The notes below the pieces were generated by a model. That model was not told the DNA's origin and made no database searches. It saw only the letters and a list, made by a program, of their open reading frames with translations. Of a stretch of DNA of 64,000 nt, positions 34,315 to 44,010 are shown one piece after another. Source of the stretch: Yeosuana sp043876835. Lineage in GTDB: Bacteria; Bacteroidota; Bacteroidia; Flavobacteriales; Flavobacteriaceae. The number at the start of each line of letters is the position of its first letter. The first letter of the stretch is position 1. Both the position numbers and the translations under genes were made by a program. The stretch lies in contig NZ_JBAWJZ010000002.1 in assembly GCF_043876835.1 (NCBI RefSeq), forward strand, positions 310,001 through 374,000, read 5' to 3'.

Positions 34315-34725
34315 ATGTTACAACGCATACAAACTATATATCTTATTTTGGCAGCAGGAATTTCTGCTGGACTCATTTTTGTATTTCCATTGTGGGAAAC
34401 AAAAGACGGAACTATAGTGTATGCTTTTAAAGAAGTATTGTATTTAAGTTTGTTCTTAGGTTCTGCAATACTGTCTTTAATATCGATTTTTATGTTTAAA
34501 AAAAGGAAACTTCAATTTGTTTTGGGGCGACTTAACATCATATTAAACTTTTTTTTACTAGGATTTTTTGTGTATCAATCTCTAAATGTATCTGGAGAAA
34601 CTATTGTTTCTGAGAAAGGTATTGGGATGTTTCTTCCTGTTATTTCTATCGTGTTTTTGGCCTTAGCCAATAAGGCCATTAAGAAGGATGAAGATCTCGT
34701 AAAATCTGTAGATCGATTGCGATAA
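34315..34725 (+). CDS. DUF4293 four-helix membrane protein
   Basis: 136 residues with four predicted membrane helices (about 7-25, 40-60, 70-90, 103-120). The opening MLQRIQTIYLILAAG is the signature of DUF4293, a Bacteroidota-specific family often next to rho. Function unknown. Confidence 0.82.
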   Translation: MLQRIQTIYLILAAGISAGLIFVFPLWETKDGTIVYAFKEVLYLSLFLGSAILSLISIFMFKKRKLQFVLGRLNIILNFFLLGFFVYQSLNVSGETIVSEKGIGMFLPVISIVFLALANKAIKKDEDLVKSVDRLR

Positions 34726-34754
34726 ACCTAACATCTTAGTAGTATTAGTGCGTT

Positions 34755-34784
34755 AAAACCCAAAGTGAAAGCTTTGGGTTTTTT
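34755..34784. terminator. Bidirectional terminator between convergent genes
   Basis: Eleven-bp stem AAAACCCAAAG / CTTTGGGTTTT, loop TGAAAG. It serves the DUF4293 gene on the plus strand and the phosphoesterase gene, whose stop codon touches it, on the minus strand. Confidence 0.75.
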
Positions 34785-35280
34785 AATAACGTTTACTAAA
34801 CTCTATAACTTCCAAATTATCAATTTTTGCTCCGTCAATAGTAAACCTAAGCATGGTTCTTACTTTATGAAATCCATGTTTACCAGCTGCACCAGGATTC
34901 ATATGCAACAAATTTAATTGTTTGTCGGGTATTACTTTTAAAATATGTGAATGTCCGCAAATAAATAGTTTTGGAGGATTTTTCTTTATGGCTTCTCTAA
35001 CTCTAACATCATAAGCTTTTGGGTATCCACCAATATGGGTAATCCATACATCGACATCTTCACACATAAACCGGTTATGCTCTGGAAATTCTGAGCGAAT
35101 AGATGCATTGTCAATATTGCCAAAAACCGCTTTTAAAGGTTTAATTTTCTTGATAGCATCAGTTACAACAATATCTCCAATGTCACCGGCATGCCAAACT
35201 TCATCTGCTTCTTTTACATATTTCAAAATATCGTCATCTATATAGCTATGGGTATCAGAAAGCAATAATATTTTTATCAT
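34783..35280 (-). CDS. Metallophosphoesterase (YfcE/MJ0936-like)
   Basis: 165 residues. Calcineurin-like metal-binding motifs are complete: LLLSDTHS, HAGDIGD, VFGNIDN, ITHIGGY and CGHSHI. The short YfcE-like form has cyclic phosphodiesterase activity in characterised members; the cellular substrate here is unknown. It is divergent from truA. Confidence 0.88.
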   Translation of the reverse strand: MIKILLLSDTHSYIDDDILKYVKEADEVWHAGDIGDIVVTDAIKKIKPLKAVFGNIDNASIRSEFPEHNRFMCEDVDVWITHIGGYPKAYDVRVREAIKKNPPKLFICGHSHILKVIPDKQLNLLHMNPGAAGKHGFHKVRTMLRFTIDGAKIDNLEVIEFSKRY

Positions 35281-35320
35281 TATAAAGTGTTAATGGTAAA
35301 TCTAAACTCGTAAATCTATT

Positions 35321-35328
35321 TATCTTTG
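35321..35328 (+). promoter_or_regulatory. -7 promoter element of truA
   Basis: TATCTTTG, 28 bases before the TTG start of truA; a full TAnnTTTG match. Confidence 0.5.
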
Positions 35329-35356
35329 TTGTTTTTAACAAAAGTATCAAATTAGA

Positions 35357-36100
35357 TTGAGGTATTTTATTGAACTTTCTTATAATGGCAAAGACTATCA
35401 TGGTTGGCAAAATCAACCTAAGGCTATTTCTGTACAAGAAGTTTTAGAAAATGCTTTATCTACCATTTTGAAAGATAAAATGGCTATTGTTGGTGCAGGA
35501 AGAACAGATACAGGTGTGCATGCTTTGCAAATGTTTGCTCATTTTGATTCTGAAATTATATTTGATTTAGAAGATCTAGTTTTTAAGCTAAATTCCTTTT
35601 TGCCAAAGGACATCGCGATTCATGATATTTTTAAAGTAAAAGCCGAAGCTCATGCACGTTTTGATGCGACAAGCAGAACGTACAGATATAGAATTGCTTT
35701 TAAAAAAAATGCCTTCAATTTTGAAAATGCTTATTTTTTTACAAAAGACCTGGATATTGAGAAAATGAATGAGGCATCAAAGATTTTATTTCAGTATAAA
35801 GATTTTCAATGCTTTTCAAAAACAAATACCGATGTAAAAACGTATAATTGTGAGATTATGAAAGCTGAATGGCAAATTAAGGAAGACGAGCTTCATTTCG
35901 TCATTAAAGCAGATAGGTTTTTGCGTAACATGGTTCGTGCCATTGTTGGTACAATGATTAATATTGGTATTGGTAAAATGGAAATTTCAGATTTGCACAC
36001 TATTATAAAATCTAAAGACAGGAGTGAAGCAGGCTATTCTGTTCCGGCGCATGCACTGTATTTAATTGAAGTTGAATATCCAAAAGATATAAAAATATAA
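35357..36100 (+). CDS. truA: tRNA pseudouridine(38-40) synthase
   Basis: 247 residues. Catalytic aspartate in GAGRTDTGVHALQ; RYFIELSYNGKDYHGWQNQP at the N-terminus and RFLRNMVRAIVGTMINIG near the C-terminus are TruA signatures. The start is TTG (35357), fixed by the conserved RYFIELSY strand. It modifies the anticodon arm of many tRNAs. The ABC exporter gene begins on the base after its stop, indicating translational coupling. Confidence 0.94.
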   Translation: MRYFIELSYNGKDYHGWQNQPKAISVQEVLENALSTILKDKMAIVGAGRTDTGVHALQMFAHFDSEIIFDLEDLVFKLNSFLPKDIAIHDIFKVKAEAHARFDATSRTYRYRIAFKKNAFNFENAYFFTKDLDIEKMNEASKILFQYKDFQCFSKTNTDVKTYNCEIMKAEWQIKEDELHFVIKADRFLRNMVRAIVGTMINIGIGKMEISDLHTIIKSKDRSEAGYSVPAHALYLIEVEYPKDIKI

Positions 36101-37867
36101 ATGAGTAAACCTAAAGAACAAGTTTTTGATATTAGCTTATTTAAGCGATTATTAATTTATATAAAACCCTATAAATTAATCTTTTTCGGAGTACTGTTTG
36201 CTGTAGTTTTGATAGCAGTTTCTGGTGCTGTAAGGCCAAAAATTTTGCAAGTAGCTATTGATAATAATATAGCAACCAAAACGGTTGAAGGCTTTTTGCC
36301 TTATGTGGTTGTTATGGGAGTTATGCTCCTTTTAGAAGTTGTATTTCAATTGCTTTTTATTTTCTATTCTGGTTGGTTAGGGCAAAATGTTGTTAAAGAT
36401 GTTCGGGTGAAATTGTTCAATCATTTGCTAAGTTTTAAAATGCAATATTATGATAATTCGTCTGTTGGAGTCCTGATTACAAGAGCTGTGACCGATATGG
36501 AACGTATTGCTGATATTTTTGGACAAGGATTATTCACCATTTTCAGGGATTTGCTTACCATGATAGTCGTTTCTGTGTTCATGTTGTTTATGAATTGGAA
36601 GCTTAGTTTAATTGTGTTCATTATGCTTCCGTTGGTTCTGTATGCCACAAGAGTATTTCAGAAATACATGAAAAAGGCTTTTGAAGAAGTTAGAACCGAA
36701 GTTTCTAATTTAAATTCTTTTGTGCAAGAGAGGCTCACTGGCATGAAAATCTTGCAGCTATTTACAAGAGAAGAAACCGAATACAAAAATTTTAAAGAAA
36801 TAAACGAGCGTCATAAAAAGGGCTGGCTAAAAACAGTTTGGTATAACTCTATTTTCTTTCCAATTGCCGAATTGTCAACTTCAATAACTATTGGTTTGGT
36901 TGCCTGGTATGGAGGCTTAAATGTGGTTCTTGATAAAACAGCTTCTGAAGGTGATTTAGTGTCTTTTATTATGTTTATTCCTATGCTTTTCAGGCCTTTA
37001 AGGCAAATTGCCGATAACTTTAACACGTTGCAAATGGGTATGGTTGCTGCTACAAGAGTCTTTAAAGTTCTAGAAACAACGTCTCATATTGATGATACAG
37101 GAACTGTTGAAGTTCAATCATTCAAAGGAAATATAAGTTTCAAAAACGTTTATTTCAGTTATATTGAAGATGAGATTGTTTTGAAAGGAATTTCTTTTGA
37201 TGTCAAAGCAGGAGAAACTATAGCTATTGTTGGAGCAACAGGCGCAGGGAAATCTACCATTATTAATTTACTAAATAGGTTTTATGAAATTAAAGATGGT
37301 GTTATTGAAATTGATGGTATCAATATAAAAGATGTAACGCTGTCATCTTTACGAACTCAAATTGCAGTAGTATTGCAGGACGTATTTTTATTTGCAGATA
37401 CTATTTTAAGTAACATTACGCTCAATAATCCTGAGGTTACTGAAGCTCAGGTAATTCAAGCCGCTAAGGATATTGGAATTCATGAATTTATTGCTAGTTT
37501 GCCTGAAGGATATCATTATAATGTGAAAGAAAGAGGTGTTATGTTGTCTTCTGGTCAGCGTCAATTAATATCATTCTTAAGAGCATACGTTACAAACCCA
37601 AGTATTTTAATTTTAGACGAAGCAACTTCTTCAGTAGATTCTTATTCAGAACAGCTTATTCAAACCGCAACCGATAAAATAACCAAAGGAAGAACCTCTA
37701 TTATTATTGCACATAGACTGGCAACAATTAAAAAGGCTGATAATATTATTGTTATGGATTCTGGTAATATCGTGGAGCAAGGTACCCATGATGAACTTTT
37801 AAAGAAAGAAAACGGGTATTATAAAAATCTGTATGAAGTTCAGTTTTTAAAAGAAGAAATAGTATAA
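36101..37867 (+). CDS. ABC exporter, fused permease-ATPase (MsbA-like)
   Basis: 588 residues: six membrane helices in residues 20-310, then a nucleotide-binding domain with Walker A GATGAGKST (378-386), signature LSSGQRQL and Walker B ILILDEATSS. The half-transporter must dimerise in the inner membrane. The family moves lipids, lipid A or drugs; nothing here fixes the substrate. The signature's second glycine position is serine (SSGQ), as in many Bacteroidota homologues. Confidence 0.9.
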   Translation: MSKPKEQVFDISLFKRLLIYIKPYKLIFFGVLFAVVLIAVSGAVRPKILQVAIDNNIATKTVEGFLPYVVVMGVMLLLEVVFQLLFIFYSGWLGQNVVKDVRVKLFNHLLSFKMQYYDNSSVGVLITRAVTDMERIADIFGQGLFTIFRDLLTMIVVSVFMLFMNWKLSLIVFIMLPLVLYATRVFQKYMKKAFEEVRTEVSNLNSFVQERLTGMKILQLFTREETEYKNFKEINERHKKGWLKTVWYNSIFFPIAELSTSITIGLVAWYGGLNVVLDKTASEGDLVSFIMFIPMLFRPLRQIADNFNTLQMGMVAATRVFKVLETTSHIDDTGTVEVQSFKGNISFKNVYFSYIEDEIVLKGISFDVKAGETIAIVGATGAGKSTIINLLNRFYEIKDGVIEIDGINIKDVTLSSLRTQIAVVLQDVFLFADTILSNITLNNPEVTEAQVIQAAKDIGIHEFIASLPEGYHYNVKERGVMLSSGQRQLISFLRAYVTNPSILILDEATSSVDSYSEQLIQTATDKITKGRTSIIIAHRLATIKKADNIIVMDSGNIVEQGTHDELLKKENGYYKNLYEVQFLKEEIV

Positions 37868-37883
37868 GTTTTTAATTTTTTTA

Positions 37884-38651
37884 TCATGGTTGAAGGTCTC
37901 CATTTAAAAACATGATGACTCCCATAATAAGTGATAAAGCAATAAAAAACACAATCAAAATAACCAAGAACCATAAAGTTCTCAATACCATGTTTTTATA
38001 ATTTAATTCATATAATCGTCTTAGAGAGTAAGCTGAATATAAAATCATAAAAGGAAGAGCGAATAAACTATATACACCTTGGCTAACACCAAAAACAGTA
38101 ATTACTATAATACCCAAAACAGCAGATGTAATAGATAATTGTGCTTGAATGTATATAAATACAACAAGAAGTTCGGTGTAATTATATTTGTTTATTCCTA
38201 TAAAAGTTAATCTGCCAATTATTGCATAAACAGGTACATAGAGCATCATGAAAATAGCTTGATATTCTTGTACAATACTAATATTTCTTTTCTGGAGTTC
38301 TGCTTGCCCTGGACTTGAAGTGTTAAAAACACTAAAGTCAAGGCTTTCAGGGAAACCCTTTTTTAATATTAACAGATATAATCCGGAAATTGTAATAGCA
38401 ATTGTGAAATAACTGATAACATTGACATACTTTTTCCTAGTACCAGTAATGTAATTTCCAATAACGTCTTCTGGTTTTATAAATAAATTTATAAAGGTTT
38501 GAATGAATTTATTATCATAGTTTAAATAGGTTTCAATAAAATCAGAAAACAAGTTTTTAAGGGCTAATCTATTCCTTATAACTTTTGCCCCACAATTGTT
38601 GCAATAATTATCCTTGGAAGATAGAGTTGTATTACAATTATTACATTGCAT
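37884..38651 (-). CDS. DUF3667 membrane protein with N-terminal zinc ribbon
   Basis: 255 residues. Two CxxC pairs at the N-terminus (CNNC and CNNCG, residues 3-21) make a zinc ribbon, followed by about five membrane helices. This is the DUF3667 family, frequent in Bacteroidota, of unknown function. It follows cdaA two bases after its stop, so the two are co-transcribed. Confidence 0.8.
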   Translation of the reverse strand: MQCNNCNTTLSSKDNYCNNCGAKVIRNRLALKNLFSDFIETYLNYDNKFIQTFINLFIKPEDVIGNYITGTRKKYVNVISYFTIAITISGLYLLILKKGFPESLDFSVFNTSSPGQAELQKRNISIVQEYQAIFMMLYVPVYAIIGRLTFIGINKYNYTELLVVFIYIQAQLSITSAVLGIIVITVFGVSQGVYSLFALPFMILYSAYSLRRLYELNYKNMVLRTLWFLVILIVFFIALSLIMGVIMFLNGDLQP

Positions 38652-38653
38652 GA

Positions 38654-39439
38654 TTACATCAAATCTTTTTTGATAAGTCTTGTAAGTTCGTCCGTATCTT
38701 TAAAAACTATAAACTCGCCATCAATAAAATAAGAAATATGCCCTGTTTCTTCACTTACAACAAGCGCCAAAGCATCCGTTTTTTCTGTAACTCCAATAGC
38801 TGCTCTATGACGTAACCCGAAGCGTTGAGGAATATTTTTTTCATTATTAACAGGAAGAATAACACGTGTGGCCTTTACTATATTGTTTTTTATAATAATC
38901 GCTCCATCATGTAACGGGCTGTTTTTAAAAAAGATACTTTCTAAAATTGGCTGTGTTACTCTGATATTCATTTCATCACCTGTAGTAATTAGAAAATCCA
39001 AATTATTATTGCGTTCTAAAACTATTAAAACACCCGTTTTTGTTGACGCTAATTTGTTGCAGGCTGAAATGATGGCGTCAACATCGGTTTCATCTCCGGT
39101 TTCAGTTTTTAAAAAAGTTAAGTGCTTTAAAAAGTTTCTTCTTCTGCTAAAATTTGTAGAACCAACCATTAATAAAAACTTCCTGATTTCTGGCTGAAAT
39201 ACCACAATCAAAGCAATAATTCCAACCTTCATAAAACCACCAAAAATTCCTGTTAGCAGTTGCATATTTAGGAAATCGGTAAGTCTCCAGGCTAAATAAA
39301 TAATAATAATACCAATGAATATGTTAATTGCAACGGTGCCTTTTACCAGTTTATAAATATAATAGAGCAGAAGAGCTACTAAAATAACATCTATGATGTC
39401 GACAACTGAGAATTTTAAAAGGTCTTTAAAAATATCCAA
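38654..39439 (-). CDS. cdaA: Diadenylate cyclase (c-di-AMP synthase), CdaA type
   Basis: 261 residues. Three membrane helices (about 12-80) precede the DAC domain with both catalytic motifs, LHDGAIII and GLRHRAAIG. It makes c-di-AMP from two ATP, a second messenger for osmotic and potassium balance. The start is TTG at 39439: no ATG exists before the stop at 39463 and the conserved N-terminus begins DIFKDLLKFSVVDIIDV. Neighbours folP and a lipoprotein gene point the same way. Confidence 0.93.
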   Translation of the reverse strand: MDIFKDLLKFSVVDIIDVILVALLLYYIYKLVKGTVAINIFIGIIIIYLAWRLTDFLNMQLLTGIFGGFMKVGIIALIVVFQPEIRKFLLMVGSTNFSRRRNFLKHLTFLKTETGDETDVDAIISACNKLASTKTGVLIVLERNNNLDFLITTGDEMNIRVTQPILESIFFKNSPLHDGAIIIKNNIVKATRVILPVNNEKNIPQRFGLRHRAAIGVTEKTDALALVVSEETGHISYFIDGEFIVFKDTDELTRLIKKDLM

Positions 39440-39474
39440 AGTATAAGGGTTTTGGTAAATTTAGTAAATTATGG

Positions 39475-40164
39475 TTAATTAAAAACAAATTCATCGTTAG
39501 CTATAGTTACATTCTTAAAATCAATTTTTGAAATCAAAGATTTGTAAGTTATGTAATCTTGAAAGGAGAGTGTTTTTTCAAATTCAGACACTATAACAGC
39601 ATCACCCTGATTGTTAAGATTAGTTTTTAAATGTTTTAATAGCTCTTTTTGATTTGTTGTATGCGTAAAAGACGTATCGTTTGAAATAAATGAAATATAA
39701 GTAGAATCAAGTGTGTGAACTCTTATGTTGATAAGCTGATTAACGCTTTCCTTTTTCTTATTAATGTATGCATTTGAGGTTTCTTGATGGAAAACAACAT
39801 CTGTAAAATCAATAAATCCTAAATTTTTAATACTGGTATCATTACAGGTAAAATAGTTTCTAGCATTTTCGTTTTTGTGCATTTCAGCATTTCTTTTCTT
39901 TTCCTGTAGAAAAATAATTTTTGGAATTACCTGATTTAAAGTAAGGCGCTTATCAACATTAACCAACCAGTTTGTGGTGCTAATTAGGTTTTTTCTGTTG
40001 AGTTCTATACTATCAGGTTCATTTTCGTTGTAAAATAAATAGGCAGCTGAAACATCGTTTATTGTTGAAATTTCAGAATGACTTATTTCTGGTAATTGAA
40101 CAATTTTTTCTTTGCCACATGAGCATATTAAAGTAAGTAATAAACAGTAAAAAGGGAGTTTCAT
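39475..40164 (-). CDS. Lipoprotein of the folP-cdaA locus
   Basis: 229 residues from the ATG at 40164, where the signal peptide begins (MKLPFYCLLLTLICSC, lipobox cysteine 16). The frame extends to 40206 but would overlap folP and add a polar leader. The mature part has mixed alpha/beta character without known motifs (FLQEKKRNAEMHKNENARNY near its middle). It lies 8 bases after folP and 35 before cdaA, so one operon is likely. Function unknown. Confidence 0.7.
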   Translation of the reverse strand: MKLPFYCLLLTLICSCGKEKIVQLPEISHSEISTINDVSAAYLFYNENEPDSIELNRKNLISTTNWLVNVDKRLTLNQVIPKIIFLQEKKRNAEMHKNENARNYFTCNDTSIKNLGFIDFTDVVFHQETSNAYINKKKESVNQLINIRVHTLDSTYISFISNDTSFTHTTNQKELLKHLKTNLNNQGDAVIVSEFEKTLSFQDYITYKSLISKIDFKNVTIANDEFVFN

Positions 40165-40172
40165 TAATAATT

Positions 40173-40997
40173 TTAAGCTTTTAAAGATTGAACTAATTTG
40201 ATGCATTCTACAGTTTCTTTCACATCATGTACACGTAAAATATTTGCGCCTTTTTGTAATGCTATGGTATTTAAAACGGTGGTTCCATTTAAGGCATCGT
40301 TTGCAGAATTTTGTAAAGTCTTGTATATCATCGATTTTCTTGAAACACCAACAAGCAAATGTAATTCAAGCATATTAAAAAGTTCTAATTGATTTAATAG
40401 TTCATAGTTTTGCTTCAAGGTTTTTGCAAAACCAAAACCAGGGTCAACTATAATATCCACAATACCTAATTGTCTTGCTTCAACAATTCTTTCAGAAAAA
40501 TAAAATAAAATGTCTTTAACCAAATTATCATATTGAGTAAGTTGTTGCATGGTTTGTGGTGTTCCTTTCATGTGCATCATTATGTATGGTATATGTAAAT
40601 CTGCAACAGTTTTAAGCATGTTATTGTCTAATTTTCCTGCAGAGATATCATTTATCAAAGCCGCGCCATTATTAATACATTGTTTAGCTACCTGACTCCT
40701 AAAAGTATCTATTGACAACAATGCATTTGGAAATTCTTTCAAAACAGATGTAACTATTGGTAAAATCCGTGAAAGCTCTTCGTCTTCAGTCACAAAATCA
40801 GCCTTTGGTTTAGAACTGTAGGCGCCAATATCAATAAAAGTAGCACCTTCAAACAGCATTTTTTCAACATGTTTTAAAATCTCTTTTTCATTTTTATGCT
40901 TGCCACCATCGTAAAATGAATCAGGAGTAATGTTTAAAATTCCCATGACTTTTGGTGATGATAAATCAATAAGTTGTCCTTTGCAGTTTATAGTCAT
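40173..40997 (-). CDS. folP: Dihydropteroate synthase
   Basis: 274 residues. It joins pterin diphosphate and p-aminobenzoate in folate synthesis. Motifs: VMGILNITPDSFYDGGK, FIDIGAYSSKP, NDISAG, DPGFGFAKT and GVSRKSMI, all expected of DHPS. The length is normal. It is the first gene of the folP-lipoprotein-cdaA-DUF3667 series on the minus strand. Confidence 0.95.
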   Translation of the reverse strand: MTINCKGQLIDLSSPKVMGILNITPDSFYDGGKHKNEKEILKHVEKMLFEGATFIDIGAYSSKPKADFVTEDEELSRILPIVTSVLKEFPNALLSIDTFRSQVAKQCINNGAALINDISAGKLDNNMLKTVADLHIPYIMMHMKGTPQTMQQLTQYDNLVKDILFYFSERIVEARQLGIVDIIVDPGFGFAKTLKQNYELLNQLELFNMLELHLLVGVSRKSMIYKTLQNSANDALNGTTVLNTIALQKGANILRVHDVKETVECIKLVQSLKA

Positions 40998-41122
40998 AGA
41001 AAAGATTTCAAAATGAATATTAAAAAATTCAAAGTTAAGTTAAATATCAAAAATAATCATGAACATTAAACTTTGAACTTTAAACTATTTAAGCGAAATT
41101 TACACAAAATTCAAAGTAATCA

Positions 41123-41662
41123 ATGCAAGATACCTCAAAACAATACGATGCCGTTGTAGATACCTGCAAAAACCTATTTGTTAAAAAAATGACCGATTAT
41201 GGAAGTGCTTGGCGCATTTTGAGACTACCATCACTTACAGATCAAATTTTTATAAAAGCACAGCGCATTAGAGGTTTGCAACAAAATGACGTTAGAAAGG
41301 TTGATGAAGGAGAAGTAAGCGAGTTTATAGGTATTATCAATTATTGTATTATGGCTTTAATTCAGTTGGATAAAGGTGTTGCGGAACAACCAGATTTATC
41401 AACAGTTGAAGCTACTGAGTTATACGATGAAAAAGTCGCCATCACTAAAAAGCTTATGGAAGACAAAAATCATGATTATGGTGAAGCTTGGCGTGATATG
41501 AGAGTTAGCTCTTTAACCGATTTAATTCTTCAAAAATTACTTCGAGTTAAACAAATTGAAAATAATGCAGGAAAAACTTTGGTAAGTGAAGGTATTGATG
41601 CTAATTATCAAGACATGATTAATTATGCTGTTTTTGCATTGATTCATTTAAACGAAAAATAA
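41123..41662 (+). CDS. DUF1599 protein (tandem nucleotide-modification-associated domain)
   Basis: 179 residues made of two related halves: KKMTDYGSAWRILRLPSLTDQIFIK (about 22-46) and EDKNHDYGEAWRDMRVSSLTDLIL (about 111-134). Each has the DYGxAWR and SLTDxI signature of DUF1599. The all-alpha fold resembles MazG-like or nucleotide-modification-associated domains, so nucleotide binding is possible. It is the first gene of a plus-strand group leading to tpiA. Confidence 0.85.
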   Translation: MQDTSKQYDAVVDTCKNLFVKKMTDYGSAWRILRLPSLTDQIFIKAQRIRGLQQNDVRKVDEGEVSEFIGIINYCIMALIQLDKGVAEQPDLSTVEATELYDEKVAITKKLMEDKNHDYGEAWRDMRVSSLTDLILQKLLRVKQIENNAGKTLVSEGIDANYQDMINYAVFALIHLNEK

Positions 41663-41700
41663 ATTTTGTTACTTTTCAAAGGAAAATCAATAATAAAAAA

Positions 41701-43407
41701 ATGAAATATTTAGTTGCCCTTTCTCGAATTTTTGTAGGCGTTTTATTTATTATTTCTGGATTAATAAAACTTAATGACCCTTTAGGATTTTCATACAAAT
41801 TGCAGGAATATTTCAGTGTAGATGTTCTAAATATCCCTTTTTTAGAACCTTATGCTTTAATGATTTCGGTTTTAGTGGTAGTCTTTGAAGTGGTTTTAGG
41901 TGTTTTTCTACTAATAGGGTATAAGCCTAAATTCACGGTCTGGAGTTTACTGTTAATGATAGTTTTCTTTTCTTTTTTAACGTTTTACTCAGCGTATTTC
42001 GATAAAGTAAAAGATTGTGGTTGTTTTGGAGATGCTTTAAAATTAACACCATGGGAAAGTTTTACTAAGGATATTGTGCTCTTATTTTTCATCCTCATTT
42101 TATTTTTTGGAGTTAAACATATAAAGCCCATTTTCAATAAATTAGGAACAACTATTTTGGCTTTACTGAGTTTTATACTAAGTTTTTGGTTTGGTTATTA
42201 TGTGTTAATGCATTTGCCAGCTAAAGATTTTAGAGCTTATAAAATAGGAGCAAACATTCAAGAAGGTATGCGTATTCCAGAAGATGCTGCAAAACCAGTT
42301 GTTGAGTATTATTGGAAATTTAAAGTTAATGGTGAAGAAAAAGTAATTACAACAGATGGAGCTTATCCAACTGTGAAAGGAGATTTTATTTCAGTTGACA
42401 CAAAAATGATTGATGAAGGTTACCAACCGCCAATTGTTGATTTTTCAATTGAAACTGAAGATGAAGACTTAACCCAGCACTTTTTGTCAGAAGATAAACT
42501 GATTATGATTGTATCATACAGTTTAGAGCACATTGAAAAACAAGGTGCTGAAAAACTAAAAGCATTTTCTGATGAGGCCATTAAAAAAGGATATACAGTT
42601 ATTGGTTTAACAGCATCAGGTGACGAAGCAAAACAAAAAATCAAAAAAGCCTACAATCTTAATTTCAATTTTTATTTGTGTGACGAAAAAGCACTTAAAA
42701 CAGTCGTGCGTTCTAATCCAGGTATTTTAGAGTTGCATAAAGGAACTATCATGCAAAAAGTACATTGGAATGATATTGATGATTTGAAACTTGAATCTTT
42801 TTCAAATGCAAACCTTAATTTAAATTTGGATTTAAAAAGACAATTAGATAGCATTATGGTTTTTGATCAAAAATATAGAAAAGATTGGGAGACATATGAT
42901 AAACATGATTTGGAACAAAGTGTAATAGATAGTACTAATCTAGTTTTTATCGATAATGTTTTAAAAAAATATGGTTATCCTGGTAAATCATTGGTTGGAG
43001 AAAACACAAATGAAGTTGCTTTTTATGTGATTCAACATTCTTTTAATATTTCAAAGTATTTACCATTAATAAAAGAAGCTGGAAAAAAGGGAGAATTACC
43101 TCTTATTAGAGCAGCCATGATGGAAGATAGATTTTTATTGCATCAAGGGAAGAAACAAATTTATGGAACTCAAGGTTTTACGTTGAATGCAAGATCACCC
43201 AACCCAATAAACATCATTTGGCCAATTCAGGATTTGGAAAGTGTTGATAAAAAGAGAAAGGAAGCTGGATTTGATATGACGGTTGAAGAGAACGGAAAAC
43301 GCTTATTTGGTGAGAATTTCAAGTTTAAAAATTATTCTCTTGATGAGATTAAACACTTAGAAAAAGAAAACTTATGGATATTGGATTTGCTTAAAGAGGT
43401 GTCATAA
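41701..43407 (+). CDS. BT_3928-like DoxX/MauE membrane protein fused to thioredoxin-like and DUF6624-like domains
   Basis: 568 residues. Residues 1-150 form a four-helix DoxX/MauE-like membrane unit with CGCFG (106-110). Residues about 225-360 are a thioredoxin-like domain (EKLKAFSDEAIKKGYTVIGL) without an obvious CxxC. The last 200 residues add a DUF6624-like domain (YGYPGKSLVGENTNEVAFYV, LPLIRAAMMEDRFLLHQGK). It probably works in envelope redox or protein folding. The C-terminal fusion makes it longer than usual BT_3928 proteins. Confidence 0.78.
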   Translation: MKYLVALSRIFVGVLFIISGLIKLNDPLGFSYKLQEYFSVDVLNIPFLEPYALMISVLVVVFEVVLGVFLLIGYKPKFTVWSLLLMIVFFSFLTFYSAYFDKVKDCGCFGDALKLTPWESFTKDIVLLFFILILFFGVKHIKPIFNKLGTTILALLSFILSFWFGYYVLMHLPAKDFRAYKIGANIQEGMRIPEDAAKPVVEYYWKFKVNGEEKVITTDGAYPTVKGDFISVDTKMIDEGYQPPIVDFSIETEDEDLTQHFLSEDKLIMIVSYSLEHIEKQGAEKLKAFSDEAIKKGYTVIGLTASGDEAKQKIKKAYNLNFNFYLCDEKALKTVVRSNPGILELHKGTIMQKVHWNDIDDLKLESFSNANLNLNLDLKRQLDSIMVFDQKYRKDWETYDKHDLEQSVIDSTNLVFIDNVLKKYGYPGKSLVGENTNEVAFYVIQHSFNISKYLPLIKEAGKKGELPLIRAAMMEDRFLLHQGKKQIYGTQGFTLNARSPNPINIIWPIQDLESVDKKRKEAGFDMTVEENGKRLFGENFKFKNYSLDEIKHLEKENLWILDLLKEVS

Positions 43408-43479
43408 ATTCTTGAATTAAAAAAAGAAAATAACATTAACAAATAAGAGGTTTGATGGTATCTCCAAATAAAAATAGAG

Positions 43480-43487
43480 TAAATTTG
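43480..43487 (+). promoter_or_regulatory. -7 promoter element of the thioredoxin-like gene and tpiA
   Basis: TAAATTTG, a full TAnnTTTG match, 31 bases before the ATG at 43519. A TTG at 43452-43454 is 25 bases upstream, slightly long. Confidence 0.5.
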
Positions 43488-43518
43488 CACTTTCAAAAAG
43501 TGAATTAGTTAAAATAAA

Positions 43519-44010
43519 ATGAATAAATTAAAACACGCCCTTATCGTCATAATATCTTTAGTTTTCTTTAGATGTTTAGCACAAGAACCAACAGTATTTT
43601 CAAACGAAGCTTTAAATGATACTTTTATTAATTTAGAGGGGGAAACAGTAGCTTTTAAAGACATATTGAATAAGCATAAAGGCTTTAATATTGTTATAGA
43701 TATTTGGGCTTCTTGGTGTAAAGATTGTGTTGGAGGAATTCCAAAAGTAAAAGAATTACAACTTGAATATCAAGAAACGGCTTACGTTTTTTTGTCATTA
43801 GACAAAACTCAAGAAGCGTGGAAAAGAGGCATTGAAAAGCTCGGAATTAAAGGTGACCATTACTTTATGCAGTCTGGTTGGAAAGGTGCTTTTGGAACCT
43901 TTGCAGCCTTAGATTGGATACCAAGATATATGGTTGTAGATAAACAAGGAAACATAAAATTATATAAATCTGTGGAAGCAGATGATGAAAAAATTAAAGA
44001 CTTATTATAA
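43519..44010 (+). CDS. TlpA-like periplasmic thiol-disulfide protein
   Basis: 163 residues with a signal peptide and a thioredoxin fold with the active site W-C67-K-D-C70 (DIWASWCKDCVGGIPKV), typical of TlpA/ResA-like reductases. It may keep envelope cysteines reduced, for example for cytochrome c maturation. The stop overlaps the tpiA ATG by one base (TAATG), so the two are translationally coupled. Confidence 0.85.
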   Translation: MNKLKHALIVIISLVFFRCLAQEPTVFSNEALNDTFINLEGETVAFKDILNKHKGFNIVIDIWASWCKDCVGGIPKVKELQLEYQETAYVFLSLDKTQEAWKRGIEKLGIKGDHYFMQSGWKGAFGTFAALDWIPRYMVVDKQGNIKLYKSVEADDEKIKDLL

